This document shows, in pieces, positions 19,098 through 28,307 of a stretch of 64,000 bases of DNA. Each line of letters opens with the position of its first letter. Position 1 is the first letter of the stretch. This stretch comes from Pseudomonas beijingensis (GTDB lineage: Bacteria > Pseudomonadota > Gammaproteobacteria > Pseudomonadales > Pseudomonadaceae). The stretch spans positions 4,344,001 through 4,408,000 of the forward strand of contig NZ_CP117425.1 in NCBI RefSeq assembly GCF_030687295.1, given 5' to 3'. Made by a program: the position numbers and the translations under genes. Below the pieces are notes generated by a model. That model saw only the letters and a program-made list of their open reading frames with translations. It did not search any database and was not told where the DNA came from.

Positions 19098-20546
19098 CTA
19101 TAGCTTGTGACTGCCCAACACCAAATACCGCTGCGGCGCCGCCTTGCGCAGTCGCGCCGCCAGGAACACACCCGCCAGCAAGGCCGCGGGAATGATGGCG
19201 CAGAGACCATACGACAAGGCCTTGCTCGCGCCGGTCAACACATCGAAATGCACCACCGCGATGACCAGGACCGTCAACAGCGCCACGCAAGAGAACCCAG
19301 GAAAAATCCGCCCACGCCAGATCCCCAGCTTGAGTTCGGGGTGGCGCTGGGCAAAGACCCAGACCGCTGCGGAAGTCAGCGCCATCAGCAAGATCACGCA
19401 AAGCGTCGCCAGGTTGGAGAACCAGGCGAACAATTGCAGGATCGGGTCGGCATCCATGGCGGCGAAAATCAGTACCACCACGGCGGAGATCAAGCTTTGC
19501 AACGCCGAGCCCATGTGCGGGCTCTGGTGGACGCGATGGGTCGTGCCCAGCCGGCTGGGCAGCAAGCCGTCACGACCAATGGCGTAGAAGTAACGGGCCG
19601 CGGCATTGTGGAACGCCAACAGCCCGGCGTAGATGCTGACCATGAACAGCACGCGAATGACCTGGGTCAGGTGCGGGCCGACAAAGTGGTCGGACATGCC
19701 ATAGATAAACGTCGTCGGGTCCTGCAAGGCCTGGAGCGTGGAGACGATTTTGTCCGCCCCCACGCCGATCACCATCGACCAGACCGACAGCGCGTAGAAA
19801 CCACCGATCAGCAACACCGAACAGTAGGTGGCAATCGGGATCGTCCGTTGCGGGTTCTTGGCTTCTTCGCCGTAGATAGTGGTGGCCTCGAAGCCGATGA
19901 ACGCCGCGAAGCAGAACAGCAAGCCGATGGACGGCGTGCCGCTGAACACATGACTGCGATCAAACGCGTCGAGATTGATGCCGCTATCGCCGCCAGTCCT
20001 GAGAATGGCGAAATCCAGGAGCAGGATCGCCAGGTATTCAGCGATTACAATCACCGACAGCACCCGGGCCGACAGGTCGATCTTGCGATAGCCGAGAATC
20101 GCAACGCTGGCCATCGCCATCAGCGAGTACGACCACCAGGGCAATACCAGACCGAAGACGCTTTCCATCGTGCCGCTGACCACGCCCCCGAACATGCCAT
20201 ACAGCCCGACCTGGAGGATGTTGTAGGCGAACATCGCCAGCACGCCCGCCGCGCCACCGGCCAAGCCACCCAAACCGCGAGAGGTGAACGCATAGAAACC
20301 GCCAGCGTTGGTCACATGTCGGGACATGGTGGTGTAGCCCACCGAGAACGCCAGTAACACCGACAGGGCCAGGATCAGCAACGCCGGTGTGCCGGCGCCG
20401 TTGCCCAGCATGATGCCAATGGGGAAACCGCCGGCGATGACGCTCAAGGGGCTCGCCGCCGAAACCACGAAGAAGATAATGAAGCCGACACCCAGGGCCC
20501 CACGCTTGAGCTCCGTGTTGCTATTGACCGGGAGAGATACACTCAT
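19098..20546 (-). CDS. APC superfamily amino acid permease
   Basis: An inner-membrane transporter of 482 residues with about 12 hydrophobic segments. The first contains FFVVSAASPLSVIAGGFPIG, the unwound-helix region typical of APC carriers. FIGFEATTIYGEEAKNP carries the conserved Glu-rich loop before TM7. Such proteins import amino acids or polyamines by proton symport. Its promoter region carries the GATTTGGGCTA-type motif also seen before the aminotransferase operon, so it may import the amine substrate of that pathway. Confidence 0.9.
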   Translation of the reverse strand: MSVSLPVNSNTELKRGALGVGFIIFFVVSAASPLSVIAGGFPIGIMLGNGAGTPALLILALSVLLAFSVGYTTMSRHVTNAGGFYAFTSRGLGGLAGGAAGVLAMFAYNILQVGLYGMFGGVVSGTMESVFGLVLPWWSYSLMAMASVAILGYRKIDLSARVLSVIVIAEYLAILLLDFAILRTGGDSGINLDAFDRSHVFSGTPSIGLLFCFAAFIGFEATTIYGEEAKNPQRTIPIATYCSVLLIGGFYALSVWSMVIGVGADKIVSTLQALQDPTTFIYGMSDHFVGPHLTQVIRVLFMVSIYAGLLAFHNAAARYFYAIGRDGLLPSRLGTTHRVHQSPHMGSALQSLISAVVVLIFAAMDADPILQLFAWFSNLATLCVILLMALTSAAVWVFAQRHPELKLGIWRGRIFPGFSCVALLTVLVIAVVHFDVLTGASKALSYGLCAIIPAALLAGVFLAARLRKAAPQRYLVLGSHKL

Positions 20547-20676
20547 GTTTTCTTGACCTTATTGTATGAGGCAGTCGCTGTAGGACCGGTGCAGTCAAAC
20601 GCACACCGTCACCGAATAGCGTTATTGTTCTTGTTTCACGCTGGATTCGATCCTATGCCTCTCCCTGAGCGCCCCA

Positions 20677-20700
20677 TTAGCCCAAATCGGTAATCGGCAC
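20677..20700 (-). promoter_or_regulatory. Shared motif copy A, before the APC permease
   Basis: Reads GTGCCGATTACCGATTTGGG followed by CTAA in the gene direction, 130 bp before the start codon. It matches the GATTTGGGCTA core found at four other places in the window and has a six-base insertion between the two halves. Confidence 0.45.
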
Positions 20701-20754
20701 GGTCCCCTCAAAAAAGCCTGGCGTGGGGCTGATGCCAGTCAGTTAAGCTGCAAA

Positions 20755-20850
20755 CCTGTGGGAGCAAAGCTTGCTCGCGATAGCGGCAGAATCGTCAATA
20801 TCGTTGTCGGTTGGTTTACCGCAATCGCGAGCAAGCTTTGCTCCCACAGG
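20755..20850. repeat. REP pair (REPIN)
   Basis: Near-perfect inverted pair: CCTGTGGGAGCAAAGCTTGC at the left and GCAAGCTTTGCTCCCACAGG at the right, joined by an AT-richer spacer. Confidence 0.88.
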
Positions 20851-20905
20851 GTTTATGCCGTTTGCTCCTAACTGACTAGACATTATGGCGTGAGGCCCTC
20901 TCACT

Positions 20906-21646
20906 TCATTGCAAGGCAATGCGCGCCGTCAGTTCCGACGCCGCGCCGATGACCAGGTCGCACAGGTAGCCCTGCTGGAACGCATGGAACCGCTCGCTAC
21001 GCCCCACCAGGGTCATGCTCCCAAGCACTCGCCGTTTTTCGTCGAAGATCGGCGCCGCGACGCCACTGCGTCCCGGGTGCAGTTCGCTTTCGCTGATGCA
21101 GTAGCCCTGCTTGCGAATGGCGAGCAACCCCTTGGTGAACGGCTTCCACTCCAATCTCTGATGCAGCACTTGCGCGGAATTCGCGTGGACGTCGTAGATG
21201 CGGCGGATCTGGCGCGGCAGCAGATACGCCAATACGACCCGAGCGGTCGCACTGTGGAAAAGATCGATCGGGCGCCCTCGGTCGCCCCCCACCGGGCCGG
21301 CGTCGGAACCACGCTGGATCAGCACGTTGACCACCGAGTCGCCATGCCATTCGCTGACCAGCGCATCCAGGCCCGTGTCAGCCACCAGTTTATCGACCAG
21401 GCCCCGGCTGCCGGCCAGTAATGGATCGTAGTGGGCCATCTGATGCTCAAGCGTGACGATACGTGGGCCGAGGGCGTAGCCGCGTGGCAATCGCTTCAAA
21501 AAGCCCGCGTCGCCGAGCTCGCGCAGATAACGATAGGCGGTGGCGGGCGTGTAGCCGAGCTCCCGGCAAATGACGTCGACATCGATGACCGGCTGTTCAG
21601 GGCGAAACAAGTCGAAAACCCTGAGCAGGCGACGAAGGCTATTCAT
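20906..21646 (-). CDS. IclR-family transcriptional regulator
   Basis: A regulator of 246 residues with the N-terminal winged helix (VICRELGYTPATAYRYLRELGDAGFLKR, about residues 25-52) and a C-terminal effector domain. The domain includes LHPGRSGVAAPIFDEKRRVLGSM, the conserved IclR ligand-site region. The ATG at 21646 (MNSLRRLLRV) follows AGGATGTAG; upstream extension is not family-like. It lies 29 bp downstream of the AraC-type gene on the same strand, and the two probably form a regulatory operon for the neighbouring catabolic genes. Confidence 0.9.
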   Translation of the reverse strand: MNSLRRLLRVFDLFRPEQPVIDVDVICRELGYTPATAYRYLRELGDAGFLKRLPRGYALGPRIVTLEHQMAHYDPLLAGSRGLVDKLVADTGLDALVSEWHGDSVVNVLIQRGSDAGPVGGDRGRPIDLFHSATARVVLAYLLPRQIRRIYDVHANSAQVLHQRLEWKPFTKGLLAIRKQGYCISESELHPGRSGVAAPIFDEKRRVLGSMTLVGRSERFHAFQQGYLCDLVIGAASELTARIALQ

Positions 21647-21675
21647 TTTTTCTACATCCTTGTGCAGGCAAATGC

Positions 21676-22644
21676 TCAAGCAAGCGCACAACCGCCGATG
21701 GCAGCGCGGGCGGTTTGGGACGGCAACTCTGCGAACAGCGCCTGGTACTCCGCCGCAAAATGGCTCAGGTGATAGAAGCCCCACTGGGCCGCCGCATCGC
21801 CAATCGAAAGACGCGACGCGGGGGTGGACATCAGGGTTCGGCGCACACCGTTAAGCCTCACCGAGCGCAGGTAATTGACCGGTGTCGTCTCGGTCACCGA
21901 GCGGAAGCTGTTCTGCACGGTGCGCCGACTCACCTGGAGTCGCTGGCACAACTCGTCCACGCTGGGCACGTTGTTCAATTGCGCGGTCGCCAGGCGGTGA
22001 CATTTTTCGACAATGTAACTGCGCGTGGAGCTTGGCGTGCGCTGCTGCTTGTCGCAGGCGGGATCGGTCATCAACTGCAGCAACTCACCGAGCATGGTCT
22101 GTTCCAGCGCCATTTCCCGGTCCTGCGAATTGTCGAGTTCTTCACTCAAGAGCGCCTGGGAGAACGCCGCCAGCATTCGATGGCGAGCCTCGGCATAGCG
22201 TTGAGTGGAAACCTTGATCACCGGCTGACGCAACAATTGGCTGATTTCCTTGGCCGACGCGGTTTGCGCCAACGCTTGCTCGAACAAGTCACGCTCGAAG
22301 GTGATCGCCAGCAGTTCCATGCCCAGCGGCATGTGGAACATGAACTCCTCGCCACCCTGGAGAAAGAACAGGCTGCTGTCGTCCACTTCCCGCCCTTGCA
22401 TCCGTATCGTACCCGGGACGGTGATCGGCACGGCGAAACACATCTTGCCCCGAGGGGCCACGCCATGCTGCACAACACGCTGATTGATCTGCTCGCGAAA
22501 TACGTGGCAGCGCGGCGTCGTCAACTGGATGAGTGAGCTCTCAGCCAAACCCGCGGTTAACTGGTTGTAGTCCTGGCTCCACTCCTGGACGGTGGCGGCG
22601 TGGACATGAATGTCGTGGAAGTGGCTGATGTTCTGATTTTTCAT
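21676..22644 (-). CDS. AraC-family transcriptional regulator
   Basis: A 322-residue activator with the C-terminal double helix-turn-helix (VDELCQRLQVSRRTVQNSFRSV, then LSIGDAAAQWGFYHLSHFAAEY). The N-terminal ligand domain resembles the AraC-binding-like-2 type (HVHAATVQEWSQDYNQ). The ATG at 22644 (MKNQNISHFHD) with GAGG upstream is preferred to a TTG seven codons earlier. It is divergent from the aminotransferase-aldehyde dehydrogenase operon and is the best candidate to activate it. Confidence 0.9.
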   Translation of the reverse strand: MKNQNISHFHDIHVHAATVQEWSQDYNQLTAGLAESSLIQLTTPRCHVFREQINQRVVQHGVAPRGKMCFAVPITVPGTIRMQGREVDDSSLFFLQGGEEFMFHMPLGMELLAITFERDLFEQALAQTASAKEISQLLRQPVIKVSTQRYAEARHRMLAAFSQALLSEELDNSQDREMALEQTMLGELLQLMTDPACDKQQRTPSSTRSYIVEKCHRLATAQLNNVPSVDELCQRLQVSRRTVQNSFRSVTETTPVNYLRSVRLNGVRRTLMSTPASRLSIGDAAAQWGFYHLSHFAAEYQALFAELPSQTARAAIGGCALA

Positions 22645-22781
22645 GATGACGAAAGCCTCGGCCAATATTCTTGTTTTTAGATCGCCTTCACGAGCGATAT
22701 TCTCACATAAAGAGAATTCTGCAAATTTTCTTTGCGCAATGTCAGCGCTTCGGTGTTGACGCTCGGAACGGCCCGCCCAAT

Positions 22782-22803
22782 GTGCCGATTCGGGCTACCG
22801 GCC
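22782..22803 (+). promoter_or_regulatory. Shared motif copy B, before the aminotransferase operon
   Basis: Reads GTGCCGATTCGGGCTACCGG in the gene direction, ending 57 bp before the aminotransferase ATG. The same spacing is seen for copies C and D. Confidence 0.45.
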
Positions 22804-22859
22804 AGGAACGGGCCACGAGGATCATCGAGACACTGAAACCGACATCCTGAGAGACCGTC

Positions 22860-24234
22860 ATGAGTGAAGCCAAACTTGAAGCCCTCCACTTCGCGGATGC
22901 CCCGCGGATTACCTCCACCATTCCCGGCCCAAAGACCACCGAGGCCCTGGCGTTGTCGGCGCGTACCGAATCGATGGCACGCGGCGGCGGACGCATGCCC
23001 GTGGCCATGGACCGGGGCGTTCGGCGCGACCTTCAAGGACGCCGATGACAATACCTACATTGACCTGTCCGCTGGCGTAGGCGTCAGCAGCGTGGGTCGC
23101 TGCCACCCGAAGGTGGTGCAGGCCATTCGCGAACAGTCCGAAGTACTGATGCACGCACTGGAGATCAATAGCACCCGACGCACCGAACTGGCCGCCAAAC
23201 TCTCGGAGATCGCGCCCGACGGCTTGCGCGGCGACTGCATCACGTTCTTCACGCAAAGCGGCAGCGATGCGCTGGAGGCGGCCATCAAGTTCGCCAAGCG
23301 CGTCACCGGACGGCACCAGATCATCGCCTTCCACGGTGGCTACCACGGCGTGTGGAACGCTTCCGGTGCGCTGACGACCGGCACGGCCTATCGCAAAGGT
23401 TATGGCGCCCAGATGGGCGGCGTCATTCACGCGCCCTACCCTTATGCCTACCGTTTCCCCTTCGACACCACGCACAAAAGCGCCGAGCAGATCGCCGGTG
23501 AGTACGTGGATTACCTACTGAACACCCCCTACACCGCCGCCGACGACGTGGCTGCCGTGATCGTGGAACCGGTACAGGGCGAAGGCGGCTACGTGCCTCC
23601 CTCGCCAGAATTCCTGCAACTGTTGCGCAAGGCCTGCGACCGCAGCGGCGCACTGCTGATCGTCGATGAAGTGCAATCCGGTGCGGGGCGTACCGGCAAG
23701 ATGTGGGCGGTCGAGCATTCCGGCGTGAAACCCGACATGCTCACCTTCGGCAAGGGCATTGGCAGCGACCTGCCAATGGCGGGACTGATCATGCGCTCGG
23801 ACCTGGCGGCGGCGATTCCTGACGGATCGATGCCCAACACCTTCGCCGCCAACTCGTTGTCCGCGGCCGTGGCGCTGACCAACATCAGCATCCTCCAGGA
23901 CCCGGAGCTCGATCTGCTCAACCGTGCCCACACACTGGGGCTGGAAGCGCAGGAACGTATCCGTGGCTTCGGCAGCCCACTGGTCGGTGAGGTCCGTGGT
24001 CGCGGCCTGATGATCGGGATCGAGCTGGTCTCGGACCCGACCACCAAGGCGCCACTGGCACCGGAAAAGATCGGCCAACTCATGGGTTACCTGCTGAGCC
24101 ACGGCGTGCTGATGATTCCCTGCGGTCGCTACAGCAACGTGATGCGTGTCATGCCCTCGCTGACGATCTCACGGGCGCTGTTCTTCAAGGCCCTGGACAT
24201 CTTCGGCGACGCCCTGGATTCCCTCGATGCGTGA
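22860..24234 (+). pseudogene. Class III aminotransferase, frameshifted as sequenced
   Basis: A PLP-dependent fold-type I enzyme related to 4-aminobutyrate and omega-amino acid aminotransferases. The N-terminus MSEAKLEALHFADAPRITST to RMPVAMD is in one frame and FGATFKDADDNTYIDLSAGV onward in another. The break is at four G (23014-23017); with three, it reads MDRAFGATFKDAD without a gap. Downstream are TQSGSDALEAAIKFAK, FHGGYHGVWN, EPVQGEGGYVPP, LLIVDEVQSGAGRTG and the PLP lysine in TFGKGIGSDLP. The substrate is likely an omega-amine, its product being oxidised by the next gene. GAGAG precedes the ATG. Confidence 0.88.
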
Positions 24235-24272
24235 CATGTCCCGACTCCTGCCCATCACCCATGGACTTCAAA

Positions 24273-25733
24273 ATGACTGAGCACTTGAAACACTTCATCG
24301 CCGGCACGCCCTTCGAAGCCTCTGACGGGCGCCGCATCAACCTCGTCAACCCGGTGACAGAACAGGTCTACGGCAGCTGCGCCCGCGGCACCGCTGAAGA
24401 CGTGGACCGTGCCGTGGGGGCCGCACGCAACCAGCTCGAACGGGGCGCCTGGAGCCAGCTTGACGGTGCCCAGCGCGCTCGACTGCTGTCGAAACTGGCC
24501 GACCTGGTGGAGCGCGACACCGATGTACTGGCCGATATGGACGCCGACGCCATCGGCCGCTCGCCGATCGAACCACGCCGGCTGGACCTGCCCAATGCGG
24601 TCGCCAACCTGCGCGCCTCCGCCGGCTGGGCCAACCAACTCGAAGGGCGGACCATTCCCTCCGGCGGCTACTTCGGCACCAAGTCCCTCTCGTACACCGT
24701 ACGCGAGCCGGTGGGCGTGGTCGGTGCCATCGTTCCCTGGAACTCACCGCTGATGATCACGGTCTGGAAGCTCGCCGCGTTGCTGGCGGCAGGCTGCACC
24801 GTGGTCATCAAGCCGTCGGAAGAGACGCCACAGTCGGCCCTGCACCTGGCAACGCTGGCCCAGGAAGCGGGCTTCCCGGATGGCGTGATCAACGTGGTCA
24901 CCGGCTACGGCAACGAGGTGGGTCGCGCCCTGTGCGAACACCCCCATGTCGACAAGATCAGCTTCACCGGCAGCCCCGAAGCCGGACGCGAGATCCAGCG
25001 CACCGCCGGCGTGCTGTTCAAGCGCGTGGCCCTGGAGCTGGGCGGCAAGAGCCCGCAGATTGTCTTCGACGATGCCTCCTTCGACGACGCGCTGTTCGGC
25101 TGCTCCCTCGGCCTGTTCGCCAACCAGGGACAGGTCTGCGCGGCCGGTTCGCGCATCCTGGTCCAACGCAACCTCGCCGATCGCTTCGCCGCAGCGCTGG
25201 CCGATGCCGCACGCGCCGTCAAGGTGGGCGACCCTCGCCAACCCGGCGTGCAGATGGGGCCGGTGGCCAAGAAGGCGCAATTGGATCGCGTCAACCGCTA
25301 CATCCAACTGGGCATCGACCAAGGGGCCTCGCTGCTGGCCGGCGGGGTATCGAACCCTGAACAGGGCTGGTTTGTCCGGCCGACGATCTTCGCCAACGCC
25401 CGCAACGACATGGCGATCGCCCGGGACGAAATTTTCGGCCCGGTCGGCACGGTGATCACGTTCGACAGCGAGGATGAGGCGATCGCACTGGCCAACGACT
25501 CCAACTACGGCCTCGCGGCCACGGTCTGGACGAGCGATCTGGCGCGAGCGCACCGCGTAGCGGCGGCGATAAAGGCCGGTGCCGTGGGCATCAACTGCTG
25601 GAGCCCTCTGGACGCCAACCTGCCCTGGGGCGGCGTCAAGGCCAGCGGCATTGGCCGAGAAGGAGGATTCAGCGGTGCGTTGGCCTACACCGAGGAGAAG
25701 GTCATCACCGTACTGTTGCCCAGCGCAAAATAA
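24273..25733 (+). CDS. NAD(P)-dependent aldehyde dehydrogenase
   Basis: A 486-residue ALDH superfamily enzyme oxidising an aldehyde to the acid. Signatures are PWNSPLMITVWKLAALLAAG, ISFTGSPEAGREI, the catalytic glutamate in ALELGGKSPQIVFDD, the catalytic cysteine in GQVCAAGSRILV, and DEIFGPVGTVITF. It follows the aminotransferase by 38 bp; the two probably convert an amine to an acid through a semialdehyde. The ATG at 24273 (MTEHLKHFIAG) is chosen by family alignment, with only a weak GGA site. The ATG at 24261 and a GTG overlapping the previous stop are alternatives. Confidence 0.92.
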   Translation: MTEHLKHFIAGTPFEASDGRRINLVNPVTEQVYGSCARGTAEDVDRAVGAARNQLERGAWSQLDGAQRARLLSKLADLVERDTDVLADMDADAIGRSPIEPRRLDLPNAVANLRASAGWANQLEGRTIPSGGYFGTKSLSYTVREPVGVVGAIVPWNSPLMITVWKLAALLAAGCTVVIKPSEETPQSALHLATLAQEAGFPDGVINVVTGYGNEVGRALCEHPHVDKISFTGSPEAGREIQRTAGVLFKRVALELGGKSPQIVFDDASFDDALFGCSLGLFANQGQVCAAGSRILVQRNLADRFAAALADAARAVKVGDPRQPGVQMGPVAKKAQLDRVNRYIQLGIDQGASLLAGGVSNPEQGWFVRPTIFANARNDMAIARDEIFGPVGTVITFDSEDEAIALANDSNYGLAATVWTSDLARAHRVAAAIKAGAVGINCWSPLDANLPWGGVKASGIGREGGFSGALAYTEEKVITVLLPSAK

Positions 25734-25831
25734 ACCCGCACTGACCCGGCCACCTTCCAAGTCTCTGTGCCATGGAAGGTGGTCGTTCAAATGTGCATTC
25801 CGATGCTCTGATGATCGATGGAGAGACCGTG

Positions 25832-26395
25832 ATGAATCCGGTAAATCAAACAATAATTGATCGGTATCCGACGTCCCTGCGGCTTTTGCACTGGGTGCGC
25901 GCAGTACTTATCGCAGGCCTCCTCTGGGCAGGCTGGCACATGACCGGGATGGATGACGAAGTGGCGAGTAAATACGAGCTCTATTACCCGTGGCACAAAT
26001 CCTTTGGGGTGCTGGCATTCCTGGTGGTCCTGGTCCAGATCGCCCTGCGGGTGAGAACGGCCAGGCTGCCGCAACCGCCAGAGACGCTGGCACGGTATGA
26101 GCGGGTTTCGTCAAGGCTCGCTCACCGTACCTTGTACGCGCTGCTGGTGATCGTGCCGTTGATGGGCTATTCGATGTCGAGCACCTACACGATGAGCGAC
26201 GGCGTGTTCTTCTTTGGGGTGAATCTTCCGGAACTCTTGGGCAAGAATGACGACTGGTTCGTCGTCTTCCAATGGCTGCATAAAGTGCTCGCCTATACCC
26301 TGCTCGGCCTGATCCTGGTGCATGTCGCCGGCGCCCTCAAGCATCGGTTCTATGACCGCGACCCGCGAAACGATGTCCTGCGCCGCATGCTGTGA
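25832..26395 (+). CDS. Cytochrome b561 family protein
   Basis: A 187-residue four-helix di-heme membrane protein of the bacterial cytochrome b561/YodB type. Candidate axial histidines lie in RLLHWVRAVL, WAGWHMTG, YPWHKSFG, FQWLHKVLAY and ILVHVAGALKHR. Such proteins pass electrons from quinol to periplasmic acceptors or quench superoxide. The ATG at 25832 (MNPVNQTIID) follows GGAGAGACC. It lies between the aldehyde dehydrogenase and the convergent end of the hydrolase-fold gene, and its link to either is unclear. Confidence 0.9.
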   Translation: MNPVNQTIIDRYPTSLRLLHWVRAVLIAGLLWAGWHMTGMDDEVASKYELYYPWHKSFGVLAFLVVLVQIALRVRTARLPQPPETLARYERVSSRLAHRTLYALLVIVPLMGYSMSSTYTMSDGVFFFGVNLPELLGKNDDWFVVFQWLHKVLAYTLLGLILVHVAGALKHRFYDRDPRNDVLRRML

Positions 26396-26433
26396 CGTGA
26401 TGAGGCGTTGGCGAAAGATGCCAACGCCTTCAC

Positions 26434-27936
26434 TCACGGCTCGGACCGCAGAGACCCGGTAAAGTCCGCCGGCAAAGCGATTGGCTTGACGAGTCGCGCA
26501 TCCTCCGGCAGCAAGTACCCCTCCTTGATCGCCTGTTGTTTGGCGGCCTCGAAACGACTCGCATAATTTGCATGACTGCCATACAACGCCTTCAGCCGCT
26601 GCGCGGAATACGGCACCTTCGTGTCGTAGGCTGAACCGCAGCCGGTCTCCTGGTCGGTCAGGTAGGTGGCGCTTGGCACCCTGATCCACGGCGGACGCAC
26701 ACCCCCCAGCATGTTGCCGGTCTGCGGATCGCGGGCAACGCCCTTCCCCTCGCGACCGACCCGTTCAGCCTTGGGCATCGGCGTACCTTCACGCACCCAG
26801 CGATCCATCGCGTCGAGGATCGCCGACACGACCGTCTCCACCGGCTCGTCATAGAGGGACTGGCAGTGCGGATCGTTGCGCTTGTCACCGTCAGCCGGAT
26901 GCGGCTCTGTCCCGTCGGTGCCTTGATCGGCAAGACGCAGGTGTGGCATGCCCGCGATCTCGTAGTAGCGCAGCTTCGGTTGGTCTGTATCTGGCGGTAG
27001 CGCGATCTCCTGGTTGGCATCGTGTACCACCTCGGCCTGGCTGTAGACCGTCACGAAAGGCGCGTCCGAGGGGATTTTGCGCGGAACCCTGAGTACCTCG
27101 CCACCCAGGTCGCCATACACAACGTGCCCCGTCATGTAGGCGTCGATCAGCGGCTTGCCGTCCGGCATGCGCCACTGCTGATGCCGGCCCTGATCGAGGT
27201 AATCGAGCCAGAGCTGCCCATTGATTGCCCAGGTGTTGACATAGATACGCTTGACGTCGAGCCCCTGGGTGGGGCCGTGTACGAGGTTTGACTTGAGCAG
27301 CATGGCCAATTGCGCGGCAATGCCCTGCGCCTGGGGCGGGTACTGGTCGGGACCGTCACCGCGTCGAAACCGGTCGCTGTCGTAGTAGCTGCCGAGCGGT
27401 GCATAGCGCTTGTAGTCGTAGCGCCGCATGAAGTCCAGATTCAAGTTGCGGGGCTCAGGATCCCAATCCAGCGTCTTGGGATCGTTCGCCGGCCGATTGA
27501 TGCTGAGTGTGTAGCCGGCGAATGCATACCCCTTGCGCAGCAGGTAGTTGCGGGTGAGGATCCAGCCCGCGCCGCGTTCGCCCATCCAACTGAACGGTTC
27601 CATCACGACGGTGCCGTTGAAGCGTCCAGGGTCCTTGGGTTTGCGGATAAGGAAGCGCGTGACGTAGGGCGCGTCGAACACATGCTCGCCAGAAGCGGTG
27701 ATCGCTGGCGCGAGCCCTAGCATGTAGTACTCCTCCTCTACATACCCGAACCTCTCCAGGTCGACATACTCGGTGCCGTGCCTTGACGCGGACGCGAGCG
27801 GTAACTGACCGCTGGGAGGCACCTGGGAGATTTGCGGCATGGATGGCGTTTGCGCGACGACGGGCGCAGCCGTCGTCAGTACCAGCAAAGCCGCCATGGA
27901 AAGTCTGGGCAACCGAACCTTGCCCGTGGGCTTCAT
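26434..27936 (-). CDS. Secreted alpha/beta-hydrolase-fold protein, paralog 1
   Basis: A 500-residue exported protein resembling the alpha/beta-hydrolase domain family PF20091. Signal peptide MKPTGKVRLPRLSMAALLVL ends near VVAQ. Conserved blocks are FLIRKPKDPGRFNGTVVMEP, GAGWILTRNYLLRKGYAFAG and QQWRMPDGKPLIDAYMTG. No G-x-S-x-G occurs; at the expected nucleophile elbow it has NTWAINGQLWLDYLDQG. Near the C-terminus are cysteines in DPHCQSLYDEP and QETGCGSAYDTK. The ATG overlaps the upstream stop (ATGA), so it is translationally coupled. It is a clear paralog of the gene at 32409-33917. Confidence 0.8.
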   Translation of the reverse strand: MKPTGKVRLPRLSMAALLVLTTAAPVVAQTPSMPQISQVPPSGQLPLASASRHGTEYVDLERFGYVEEEYYMLGLAPAITASGEHVFDAPYVTRFLIRKPKDPGRFNGTVVMEPFSWMGERGAGWILTRNYLLRKGYAFAGYTLSINRPANDPKTLDWDPEPRNLNLDFMRRYDYKRYAPLGSYYDSDRFRRGDGPDQYPPQAQGIAAQLAMLLKSNLVHGPTQGLDVKRIYVNTWAINGQLWLDYLDQGRHQQWRMPDGKPLIDAYMTGHVVYGDLGGEVLRVPRKIPSDAPFVTVYSQAEVVHDANQEIALPPDTDQPKLRYYEIAGMPHLRLADQGTDGTEPHPADGDKRNDPHCQSLYDEPVETVVSAILDAMDRWVREGTPMPKAERVGREGKGVARDPQTGNMLGGVRPPWIRVPSATYLTDQETGCGSAYDTKVPYSAQRLKALYGSHANYASRFEAAKQQAIKEGYLLPEDARLVKPIALPADFTGSLRSEP

Positions 27937-28307
27937 TTCCAGGCTCCGATGGTTTTCCCATTGGGCAACCGCAGCGCCTGGAGGGCACCACCCGTCTTCG
28001 TCTCGTCCTTCATCGGAGCGAGCTGCAGGTCGACCTTGTCGCCCGGCTTGAGCGTATTGGCCATCCAGCCCTGGCGCATCAGGATGTTCGGGCCGCCGGC
28101 CTCGATCGCCCAGGTCTCGGTCTTGTCCTCGACCGGCACATCGACGAACAACCAAACGTGAGGGTTTTTAAACTGCACCTCACTCACTGTGCCGGCAATC
28201 GCGACGAGCTTCGACATGTCGAAGGCTGAGTAGGAATGGTGGGCAAAAGCCGCCGGGGCCGACAAGCCCAGGAACGCCAAACTGAACAGAATGGATTTGA
28301 GATTCAC
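27933..28307 (-). CDS. Small exported DUF6152-like protein, copy 1
   Basis: A 124-residue exported protein. The signal peptide ends in PAAFA, so the predicted mature N-terminus is HHSYSAFD. The body (VAIAGTVSEVQFKNPHVWLF, GGPNILMRQGW, KPGDKVDLQLAPMKD) looks like a small beta-barrel. The His-His start and NPH are conserved with the copy at 30956-31339. The start is GTG, with AAGGAGA ideally placed, and it overlaps the previous stop as GTGA. Function unknown; an N-terminal histidine suggests copper or another metal. The DUF number is from memory. Confidence 0.78.
   Translation of the reverse strand: MNLKSILFSLAFLGLSAPAAFAHHSYSAFDMSKLVAIAGTVSEVQFKNPHVWLFVDVPVEDKTETWAIEAGGPNILMRQGWMANTLKPGDKVDLQLAPMKDETKTGGALQALRLPNGKTIGAWK

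Larger units (their letters stand above)
20547..20905. other. Gap between IclR and APC permease genes
   Basis: Contains the APC promoter region with the motif at 20677-20700 and a REP pair at 20755-20850. No open frame here looks real. Confidence 0.6.

Noticed and set aside
19107..20357. Plus-strand frame opposite the APC permease
   Set aside because: Antisense shadow with Arg/His/Gln-rich composition; the minus strand has clear membrane helices.
24744..25853. Minus-strand frame opposite the aldehyde dehydrogenase
   Set aside because: Shadow of a gene with intact catalytic motifs on the plus strand.
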